A stretch of DNA of 18,829 nucleotides from Zelonia costaricensis (Eukaryota; Euglenozoa; Kinetoplastea; Trypanosomatida; Trypanosomatidae): contig JASAOO010003041.1 in NCBI GenBank assembly GCA_030849075.1, positions 1-18,829 of the forward strand, given 5' to 3'. The translations under genes and the position numbers were made by a program. The notes under the pieces were generated by a model. The model was given only the letters and a program-made list of their open reading frames with translations. It was not told the DNA's origin and ran no database searches. Positions 9,301 to 15,852 of this stretch are shown here, in pieces. Positions within the stretch are counted from its first letter, which is position 1. Each line of letters starts with the position of its first letter.

Positions 9301-10786
9301 CGTTCAGCGCCGCGGCGGCACACCGCAGTGATGTCTCGGTTTGACGCGACTCCCGGCCACTGCGCAGCACCGCCTCGCGGGCGTGCACGATGGCGTGGGC
9401 GGCCGCAGCCGGCGCGGTGGCAGGTGAGAGCGCGACGGTGAGGGAGAGGCCGCGCTGGACGACGTGCTCGACGCAGACGCCGCAGTGCGCGAGAAAGCGC
9501 TGCGCCAGCACCGCGGAGACGAGGCCCTCCGCACAGAAGTACGCGTAGGCGGAGAGGAGCGCCGGGAGCGGGGCGTGCTTGAGCGCTGTCATCGCCAGCA
9601 TGGCGCAGTCCTGCCGCGTGCGGACATCCATGTTGCGGGGCACGGCGCACAGACAGCACTGCTGCAACTGCTGACGCACAGCCAGCGGCACTGCAGTCGC
9701 CGCGTCCTCCTCCTCCGGCCGTCCCCGGCGTCGATCGGCTGACGGGGCGGTCAGGACATCGACCATCTGCTGCACACACACGCGCACGGCCCTCCCGCCC
9801 AGGCCCGGGTGCCAGCGGCGGTCACCGTGCAGGTCGGCCTCCGCCTGCCCTACGTCCTGCGACGATGCCGCCACCGGCGGTGAAGCTGTGGTGTGCGCCG
9901 CGTCGGCCGTCTCGGCGTCAACGGCATCAACACGCGGTGCAACAACCTGACACGCCTCCACCACCACCGGCAGCAACGCCGGCGACGCCGCCTCCATCAG
10001 GCGGCGCATGGCAGACTCCGTGTTCGACTGCGGCCCTTGCGAGCCGCGCACCGCCTCTGAAGCACTCGCCACCGCCACGGTGGCTGCCCACCGACGCACG
10101 AGCTCGCTCATGAGCGGCCTCACCGTGTCCGCGGCTGCCACGTCTGGCACGGAGACGAGCTGGCACAGGCACTGAAGGAGGGCCTCGTCTGACCACGCCA
10201 CGCAGCGCTGCTGCAGCAGGGGCGCGGCGTGCACGAGATGCGCACCCCTCGCCGACACCGCCTCCTCCCCGCTTGTGGGTGCCGCGGTGTGAAGTTCGTG
10301 CAGCACGGCCATGGTGTACGCGTGCGAGTCCGCCGGCGAGGCCGCCGCCACCGCGGCAAGGTTGGAGACGGAGAAGCTCATCTCTGCGGCGTAGAGGAGC
10401 GGACACGCATCTGGGACGCGGCTGCGGCGCAGTCGCGTTGCGACTCGCACCACGGACGCTAGGGGTGTCCCCCGTGCCGGGGCCATGGACAATGACGACG
10501 AGGATGGCGACGTCGGTGCGACGAAGGCGGGGGCCGCGTCTGCCTTGGCGCGCTTCCTTGACCTGGCGGCGGCACCGCGCGGAGGGGTGAATGCGCGCGG
10601 CCGGGCCGCACTACGCGGCCTTGTCGGCCCCAGTGGAGAGGGCGGCCTGTCGCTCCCACCGCACGACCTGCACGGGGCCCCGTACTGCCGCTGGGGCTGC
10701 GCGACAGCTGACAGCGCACACCCACTTCTGTGCTCCACCACGCGCAACGCGCGCCACAACAAAAGGGGCTCTATTCTCGGCTTCAT
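6371..10786 (-). CDS. Multi-zinc-ribbon / RanBP2-type zinc-finger protein (about 1471 residues), possibly mitochondrial and RNA-binding
   Basis: The frame runs from the ATG at 10786-10784 to TGA at 6373-6371; the frame is open further upstream only to a TTG. The N terminus (MKPRIEPLLLWRALRVVEHR) is Arg-rich, amphipathic and free of Asp, as in mitochondrial presequences. Residues about 130-760 are Ala/Leu-rich helices that look like helical repeats (PPR/TPR-like at best). From residue 768 come about ten Cys4 modules: C770/773/784/786, 796/799/810/813, 834/837/849/852, 870/873/889/892, 909/912/923/926, 947/950/962/965, 1046/1049/1063/1066, 1256/1259/1273/1276, 1294/1297/1308/1311, 1383/1386/1395/1398, plus a CxxCxxC group at 1003-1009. 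The one at 1292-1311 fits W-x-C-x2-C-x3-N-x6-C-x2-C exactly, the RanBP2 type, which commonly binds single-stranded RNA or ubiquitin. Modules at 768, 832 and 1254 have the W and N but irregular spacing. Function is not established; organellar RNA processing is an inference. Confidence 0.9.
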   Translation of the reverse strand: MKPRIEPLLLWRALRVVEHRSGCALSAVAQPQRQYGAPCRSCGGSDRPPSPLGPTRPRSAARPRAFTPPRGAAARSRKRAKADAAPAFVAPTSPSSSSLSMAPARGTPLASVVRVATRLRRSRVPDACPLLYAAEMSFSVSNLAAVAAASPADSHAYTMAVLHELHTAAPTSGEEAVSARGAHLVHAAPLLQQRCVAWSDEALLQCLCQLVSVPDVAAADTVRPLMSELVRRWAATVAVASASEAVRGSQGPQSNTESAMRRLMEAASPALLPVVVEACQVVAPRVDAVDAETADAAHTTASPPVAASSQDVGQAEADLHGDRRWHPGLGGRAVRVCVQQMVDVLTAPSADRRRGRPEEEDAATAVPLAVRQQLQQCCLCAVPRNMDVRTRQDCAMLAMTALKHAPLPALLSAYAYFCAEGLVSAVLAQRFLAHCGVCVEHVVQRGLSLTVALSPATAPAAAAHAIVHAREAVLRSGRESRQTETSLRCAAAALNALGYANVVRSFFEAAAPDAAAAALALNESAHSVMSQVLLGDVTGAVASLGTLGTSRAEGWVMVPPAVLECMAVVSRLVGREGRIEDVDALYTALVAFHNAGLFISYYVECVLAGVCDRMRAIRRQRQEQCVSGERRAGGGGDLVGRAPPHEVLERVVPVLRAALRYVGDELNADMILELVETSLHLGEYAVPLTAAVVWAFRAWMELSLCLQELLCRVDASTHNVPFLYYYALCNARDFGAADVFDHLAALWHVDGAAIWNRAAHLAPSCQLWKCAACGRLNSDRYNYCVCSALRYSHVVCGACGYAQDERLRQCRSCGATLLTAASLAGAVARKAWHCRDCKARNPAKQTLRCFRCGRPNGPGVQAAARALDGCDGCRGDGADAVYAAAVGVCHSCGSFKMDHAAQRSLVWVCVGCQQRRSTLERVCPSCPQVECLPHAVCRDPVSTPRVCRHCHREERNPFAVACGGCGSEADPFAPATSSAAATTSSLSAGAGGTASPPRTAHACHWCFHCQSAQPWDASLPALSQRCHGCGAMCEERGLCALPQRTCGACGADLPLRYAASAVCPHCAGVMELPPQPPQTVAAASAVRLWTTVTMLHTCEVVDGCCGRDALLDEAAAASPSAVVPVGPTTGDLSAFLRRRPVLERTVTLLRCEWGGIDDVALWLSMRMDMATVLGRALNRLRARLPTSLAARRVSALLQATLAHVDDVCGAAATGDRSVVGGRVLAHFTGLEVCHECLGTHPAELCPFADGGGAWTCAECGAANDNADVCRYVCGGCLSLRPVVQDMLVSTCWQCHGCDRANPQLERYCIYCGLERAGWTPALLLPAPPDSEAAASRTEENASVAHNAGLPPHDSSGTGSVATTGQNAASPPRDDEIPFAPAKCALCGLVYIEARCPLCLNHIPDVADAKGTVCQVHARCAFIQPSGTTRPQDRIYVGEALLQANPLREGLLVHYTAELGTGGRMQARALRY

Positions 10787-10833
10787 GGGTGTTGCCGTGA
10801 GTGTTGAGTACGATAGGCAAAATGAATGTGCAT
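10783..10833 (-). promoter_or_regulatory. Upstream ORF (16 codons) whose stop overlaps the main start as ATGA
   Basis: The only ATG between the predicted splice acceptors and the zinc-finger gene's start lies at 10833-10831, in another frame. It codes for MHIHFAYRTQHSRQHP and stops at the TGA at 10785-10783, which shares two bases with the main ATG (10786-10784). Whether splicing uses the AG at 10917-10916 or the one at 10837-10836, the uORF is in the leader. A ribosome ending here would be placed on the main start, so it could lower translation or work by termination-reinitiation. Function is inferred; the sequence arrangement is certain. Confidence 0.65.
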
Positions 10834-11530
10834 GACTTCCAAACACACGGGGAGTTCGTGTGCGGTGCAGTGAGCGGAACACACACAAAAAAAAGTGAAG
10901 AGATGCTAGCGGTACCTGTGAGAAGCACAAACACGCGAGGAGAGGAAAAGGCGAGGAGAGGGTTCAAGGGAGGATGGAGCAGAACTGCGCACCGGCATCT
11001 CGAGTGAGAAGGCGTCGCCGCGACTGCCGACGCACGCCCTCACGAAGCCACTAAAGTCCGAGCGTGGGGGTGGGGAGAGGGGGGCACGACGCAAAGTGCA
11101 GCAGAGACGGTTGTCCCTTCGTGACCCTGCACCTACGCGCTGCCTTTGCATGCACCCCGCGTGCGCCTAGTCGACAGGGCAAGGTCCGTAGTTCCCCGGC
11201 CGGGCCAAGCGAGTGGGAGAGAGTCGCAAGGCAGCCGATTATAAAGCGAAGGGAGAGCAGAGTTTCAGCGTCGTACACCGGCACTGCAGCGCCAACGTGC
11301 CTGTCTAGACTCTTCTTCTTCTTCTGATGCTGTCTTTGGTACTTGTTGCTGGAAGTGTGTCTTGAAAGCCATACGTCGTGGCACCCCACACACACGGGGC
11401 ACGCACGGCAGCGGTTCAGCGAGGCTCCGCTTTCTCATTCCACAGCAGCCCTCGCGGTTCCCTCACTGCGTGCACGCTGCACCTCAGCGACTCCGATCGA
11501 GCGAGATCGAGACCACGGAGCTGCGGTGGC
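10787..11530. other. Intergenic region between the NDUFB7-like gene and the zinc-finger gene
   Basis: About 745 bp. It holds the predicted 3' UTR of the complex I gene, including a (CTT)4 run at about 11310-11322 on the plus strand, and the leader, acceptors and uORF of the zinc-finger gene. No other gene was recognised. Confidence 0.6.
10836..10962 (-). promoter_or_regulatory. Predicted trans-splice acceptor region for the zinc-finger gene
   Basis: A CT-rich tract at 10937-10962 (minus strand) is followed by the classical acceptor CTTCTCACAG at 10925-10916. A T8 tract at 10887-10894 followed by GGAAG at 10840-10836 is a second candidate that would place the cap-proximal end only 2 nt before the uORF ATG. 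The leader is about 129 or 49 nt. Confidence 0.55.
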
Positions 11531-12208
11531 CTACACAGCCTGCGGCCGCTTGTCCTCCGGCAGAGGGAACGACGGAATCATGTCGTGCACGATCTCGTCT
11601 GGGATGATCTTGTGGCCGTAGGCGCTCGTCATGGTGCCCTTCTCCCAGTTCGTCGGCGAGAACTCGGAGCGCATGAGGGAGCGGTTGGGCTCGCGCCACA
11701 TGACTGGGTTTGTCGGGTCCTTCTCGTCCCAGCCACTAAGCCGCTGCGAGGCGGCCAGGTTCCAGTAAAACGACGGCAGGTAGTACGGGATGCCGAGGTA
11801 CATGACGCTAGGGAAGAACTTCTTGTCCTCTGCGGTGTAGTCCTTGGTCAGCTCCATGAACTTGCTCTTTAGAAGCTGCAGGCGGTACGTCTCGTGTGCA
11901 CGGCACACCATCCACGCCTCCTCGAACTCGTGGCAGTTCACCGTACCCCACGTGACGGGCTTGAGGTTGCGCATGCACCGGTTGAAGGGGACCCAGCGGT
12001 GCACGCACTGGTCGCGGTACACGACGGGCACCTGGTTCAGCTCCATAAAGTCTCGCGAGACCGTCATGGGGCGGCGCTGGTGACCGCGGTCGGCGCCGTA
12101 CGGGTCCAGCTTGTTCCACAGCAGCGGGTTGTCGTACGGGCCGAGGTTGATGGGCGGCATCGCGTCGCCCGCCTTGGCCGAGGCCATGTCGTTGAGGTAC
12201 TCGGTCAT
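11531..12208 (-). CDS. NDUFB7: NADH:ubiquinone oxidoreductase (complex I) accessory subunit, NDUFB7/B18-like
   Basis: This 225-residue protein runs from ATG (12208-12206) to TAG (11533-11531). It has two CX9C motifs, C68-x9-C78 (within RDQCVHRWVPFNRCM) and C92-x9-C102 (within NCHEFEEAWMVC), in the order and surroundings of NDUFB7: an RDxC start to the first motif and an acidic/aromatic run in the second. In the family the four Cys form two disulfides of a coiled-coil-helix-coiled-coil-helix fold, put in place by the Mia40/Erv1 relay in the intermembrane space. There is no N-terminal presequence, as is usual for twin-CX9C proteins. The subunit sits on the membrane arm of complex I and is not catalytic. 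The protein is much longer than animal NDUFB7 (about 137 residues): residues about 123-225 form a Trp/Tyr/Pro-rich extension. The start is supported by a splice acceptor only 35 nt upstream. Confidence 0.85.
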   Translation of the reverse strand: MTEYLNDMASAKAGDAMPPINLGPYDNPLLWNKLDPYGADRGHQRRPMTVSRDFMELNQVPVVYRDQCVHRWVPFNRCMRNLKPVTWGTVNCHEFEEAWMVCRAHETYRLQLLKSKFMELTKDYTAEDKKFFPSVMYLGIPYYLPSFYWNLAASQRLSGWDEKDPTNPVMWREPNRSLMRSEFSPTNWEKGTMTSAYGHKIIPDEIVHDMIPSFPLPEDKRPQAV

Positions 12209-12242
12209 GGCGAGGCAGAGGGCAGCAAGAGACGCCGCGGTA

Positions 12243-12287
12243 CTACGAGAAGGAGGGAAAGAGCAAAGAACGGACAGCAGAGGGAGG
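12243..12287 (-). promoter_or_regulatory. Predicted trans-splice acceptor for the NDUFB7-like gene
   Basis: A minus-strand CT-rich tract at 12247-12287 runs straight into TTCTCGTAG, with the AG at 12244-12243. This leaves a 34-nt leader with no ATG, and is the clearest acceptor in the window. Confidence 0.65.
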
Positions 12288-12623
12288 TGCGCTCAAACAC
12301 CAACGAAGCGGGGTTGTACTGCCACGGCGACCGCCCACGGGGGGAGCGAGACACTTGTCAGGGAGACGTGCGGGAGCAAAGGGTGGGGCGGGGCGGGTCC
12401 GCGCTGGGGAAACACAACGCGCGCGGCGAGCAGCCGCAACGAAGAGAGGAGGAGAGAGGGAAAAAAAAGGAGACGAACAGCTGACACGGAGAAGGGACGC
12501 CTCCACGTCGGTGACGGCGCTTGAGCTACTACGCAGGGCGGGGGGGGAAAGAGAAGAGGGGAGAGTTTGCCTAGGGCTACACAAACGAGCACCGCAGAAG
12601 TGCTCCTCTCGAGGAGTTTCAGA

Positions 12624-12661
12624 GGGGCGGGAGGAGGAGGGGGAGGGGGAGGGAGGGGGGG
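12624..12661 (+). repeat. G-rich block with G-quadruplex potential
   Basis: A 38-base plus-strand stretch with repeated G3-G7 runs separated by single A or C residues. On the mRNA-sense strand it is a near-pure C/T tract about 420 bp upstream of the NDUFB7-like start, so it may also act in polyadenylation or splicing. Confidence 0.5.
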
Positions 12662-14640
12662 CCTAACGCTATGACACGCGCACAGAACGCAATGATGGGG
12701 GTGAGACGGGGGAGGGCTGGGGTGTCGTGCGGCGTGCCCGTGGGGGGATCTTGATGCTATCCTCTAGTACTAGAAGTCGGCGGTGCGCTGCAGCGACGTC
12801 AAGGGGCGCTAAACGGGGGTGCCGGGTGTGGGTAGTTGTCGCTCTCACGGTGGCGCAACATGCAACGGAGCGGGCGAAGTGAGCCCGCGGTGTCCGTGTT
12901 GGCAGAAGGTGTGCAGGTGCGGGGGGGGAGAGGGGAGGTGGTTGGAGACCCAGCGTGGGAGGTCAAGGAAGCGATTGGTTGGCGGAGGACGAGAGGTTGT
13001 GTGAGAAGTGTGCGAGCGTGGCATCTCAACGTGCATTGCGTTGCCCCCCCCCCCAAATAAGACGCTCTCTGCCCTACGTTAAGGCGCCTGCGACTCAGCT
13101 ACAGGGGAACCACAGCCGGCGGCTACTGGAAAAGGGGAAAAGAGACTCATCACCCTTTTTCTTTCTTGACAAGAAGAAGTGTGCACGCCTTTGCTTTCTT
13201 TTTTTTCTTTGTTTCTTGTTTAGTTCATTCATTGGAAAGCGTAGACGTTTTTTGTTGTTTGTGTGTGCTTCTTCTTTTGAGTGTCTTTTGAAACTCTGCG
13301 CGTCCCTTGCGACCGCCGCCTCGCACCGCGGTTGGCGGGCGCCGGTCTCGTGATCCACTACGTGCCTCATACACTCCCACACGCACGCGCTCGGTAACAG
13401 GGGCGAGGAGAAGACGGAGGAGAGAGAGAAGACAGTCCTCGTGTCCCGTGTTGGACAAAGAAAAAAAGAAGAGAAGGAACGGTTCGGAAGGAGGTGAAAG
13501 ACGGAAGGAGCACTGGCACATCGGTACGGAAGGAGGGCCACCCGCACACGTGGGCAACACGCAGAGACACTTACGCACACACGCGCGCGCGAGGACGTGG
13601 ACACCCTTCCCCCTTTCCTCCCCTACACAGAGAGGTGGGGATGGGGGTCTCAAGACGGAAGCAGTGACTCCGTTCCCCCTCATCGGTGACAAAAAGAAAA
13701 GAGCACAACGTGATACAGAGAAAGAGCTTGCCGAAGCAAAGGAAGAAAGATCAAGATCAAGTTTTTTGGGGGTGAGGTTGTGTGAGCACTCGGAAGATGT
13801 GTCATCCCATTCCCCACGGTGCACAAGAGAACCTCCACTAAAACTTCGCATCCTACCCGCCTCCCTCTAACAAAAAAAAAATTGGAGAGAGGCGCGAAGG
13901 GAGGGCGAAGGAAGGAGAGCAGAGCTCCGCTGCACGTGTGAGGAAAAGGGCCTCGTTGTCCAGGGGTCTGCAGTTACGTTTTCGTGTTTTTTTTCTTTTG
14001 CTAGTTGCAGCCATGCACTTCTTGTGTTTGTGTTTGTGCGTGTGTTTGGTTGTGCTCTTTTTTTTTTTCCTCGGGCCCTGGACATCGGAGACACGACGGC
14101 ATCTGTGAGGCGGAAAAGAAAACAATGAGGGAGGCAACCAAGGAAGGACAAAGCGAAAACGAGCCGCGCCGCTTCAGCCGCTGACGTGGCGGTGGTGCAC
14201 CTCTCGCCCGAGAGCGACGTGGGGAGCAGGAGGAGAAGAAATGGGCGAGGCGGGTGGCACCGGCAGCAGGGCAACGCGGCGTTGGCCAAACCGAGATGGG
14301 GAGGAGTGAGGAAAATAGAGAGAGGGACGTGCAGTGTCAAAGGAGGGGAAGGGGAGTTGCGGCGGGATCAGGACAACGCTGCCGCCGTGGCTGGCCCCTT
14401 TGCGTCGCCTCTTCCCGTGACCCAGCGAGCGGCGACGCTGTCGCCTCCGTCAGTGCGTGAGCGTTTCACGCTCAGTCGACGTTGAGGGGGATGGCGGCAC
14501 AGATGCTATGTGAGACCAGCAGGAAGGGAGAGGTAAACCTGCAGGGAAGGACGGGGGGGGGGACGTCGGCTGAAACGTGGAGGGCTTCGCAGACACGGTG
14601 CGCCGGGACGCCTGGAGGAGAAACGAGAAGAGGAGCGAAG

Positions 14641-14670
14641 GGGCGGCCAAGCGGGGGGGCGGGGGGGGGG
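14641..14670 (+). repeat. G-rich block with runs of seven and ten G
   Basis: G7 and G10 runs separated by one C, preceded by G3. Another G10 run lies at 14553-14562. These are long homopolymers prone to sequencing error and length change. Confidence 0.6.
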
Positions 14671-14843
14671 CGAGAAAACAAGAAACGGTGGGAGGTGGAA
14701 GCTGCAAGTACGTTGAGGAGTCCGGGTTTGCCTTCGCCAGAGCGGCGCGCTGCAAGGTGTGAAAGCCTAGCCCGGGAGTCTCAGCGTGTGAGCGGCGGTG
14801 CGCTGCCGCACCTCATATCACACACCCGCCTACAAGCACTCGA

Positions 14844-14866
14844 CACCACACACACACACGTGCACA
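14844..14866. repeat. Short CA microsatellite
   Basis: Seven or so CA units with a CACGTG interruption, in the gene-free stretch downstream of galactokinase. Confidence 0.6.
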
Positions 14867-15278
14867 CTGCCGCAAGCCCGCATTCACGTCGTTTAGGAGG
14901 TGAGCGAAGAGGGGCCGGGGAAGCGTCAGCGTCGTTGTGCTGTGTGTGCCATATGTGACTCCGTTCAAACTGCACTCCCACCCCCCCCCTCCAAACGAAG
15001 AGCTGTGAGCACATGAAAAGAAGAAGAAAAAATGAGGAAGAGGAGAGAGGGAGGGGGGGGAAGCGGAGCGAAACCGCGAAGGGTCAAAAAGAAAGAGAAA
15101 AAAAGGAGTTCAGTAACCGCACGAGGAAGCCCGCGGGAAACGGGCACAACGCCAATACGAAAAGAAAAGAAACGCTAACGGCATTCATGCGCACCGCACA
15201 CGGAGAAGAGAAGAGAAGAGAACCAAAGCGGAGCAGAGGAGCAAAGGGAGAGGCCAAAAAAGGCAAGGGAAGGAAAAC

Positions 15279-15299
15279 GTGTGTCTGTGTGTGTGTGTA
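15279..15299. repeat. Short GT microsatellite
   Basis: Alternating GT with one CT interruption, about 550 bp downstream of the galactokinase stop codon, in its predicted 3' UTR. Confidence 0.6.
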
Positions 15300-15852
15300 C
15301 GAAGAGGGCAACACAATCGCAACCCACCCTTTTTTTCGTATGTGCCGCGATGTGAGCCCGGCATTGTAGATGACGCGACAGGTTTCCTTTTGTTCTTCTC
15401 CCGTTGGCCCCCCTTCTCCGGCCTCTTCGAGTAACTCGCACTGCGTACCAGAAGAGAGGGAGGAGGCTTCCAGAAGCACTCCCAACCACGACGCGTCCCG
15501 TGTACGCAAGAGAGAACAGGAAACAACAAGGCAAAGCGCCCGCAGGAAGGTCGGCGAAGGGGGGGCGAAGAGGAACATGGCACACTTGGCGAGTAGGCGT
15601 GGACGGCGCCGCGGGTGAACCGCGTCCACAAACCAACCACATGACACGGCCACCAGCCTTACAGTCGAGCTCCGAAGTTCGTTTTTTTTTGTGTGTGTGC
15701 TTCTGATCTCGTGCAAGCCCCGCTCGTTCCGGCCCGAACTCTATCCCCCTTGCCGTCCGCGTCACGCCTGCGTACTCCTCGCATCGAACCGCTTCGTGTC
15801 TTCTCTTTGGCCTGTTGCGCACCTTTGGTCCTTTTGTTGTGTGGCGAGCAGC

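Larger units (their letters stand above)
12209..15852. other. 3.6-kb gene-free stretch between galactokinase and the NDUFB7-like gene
   Basis: No frame here looks coding. The longest minus-strand frame (13225-13851) uses AT-rich third positions, is low in complexity and has no domain. The stretch contains G-rich blocks (12624-12661 and 14641-14670), polypurine and polypyrimidine runs, a C11 run at about 13044-13054, short CA/GT repeats at 14844-14866 and 15279-15299, and a perfect 12-bp palindrome TCTAGTACTAGA at 12763-12774. Most of it should be the galactokinase 3' UTR. tRNA or snRNA genes were not recognised; snoRNAs cannot be excluded by eye. Confidence 0.6.

Noticed and set aside
6161..9331. 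Long plus-strand frames (for example 6161-7117 and 8408-9331) opposite the zinc-finger gene
   Set aside because: They are antisense shadows of a GC-rich gene with a clear domain pattern on the other strand.
10787..10930. N-terminal 48-residue extension of the zinc-finger protein
   Set aside because: It would begin with TTG and would cross the predicted splice acceptors. The ATG at 10786 gives a plausible targeting sequence.
13225..13851. A 208-codon minus-strand frame starting with ATG in the long gap
   Set aside because: It uses AT-rich third positions unlike every real gene here, is dominated by Ser/Phe/Leu and Arg runs from simple DNA, and has no domain or clear acceptor.
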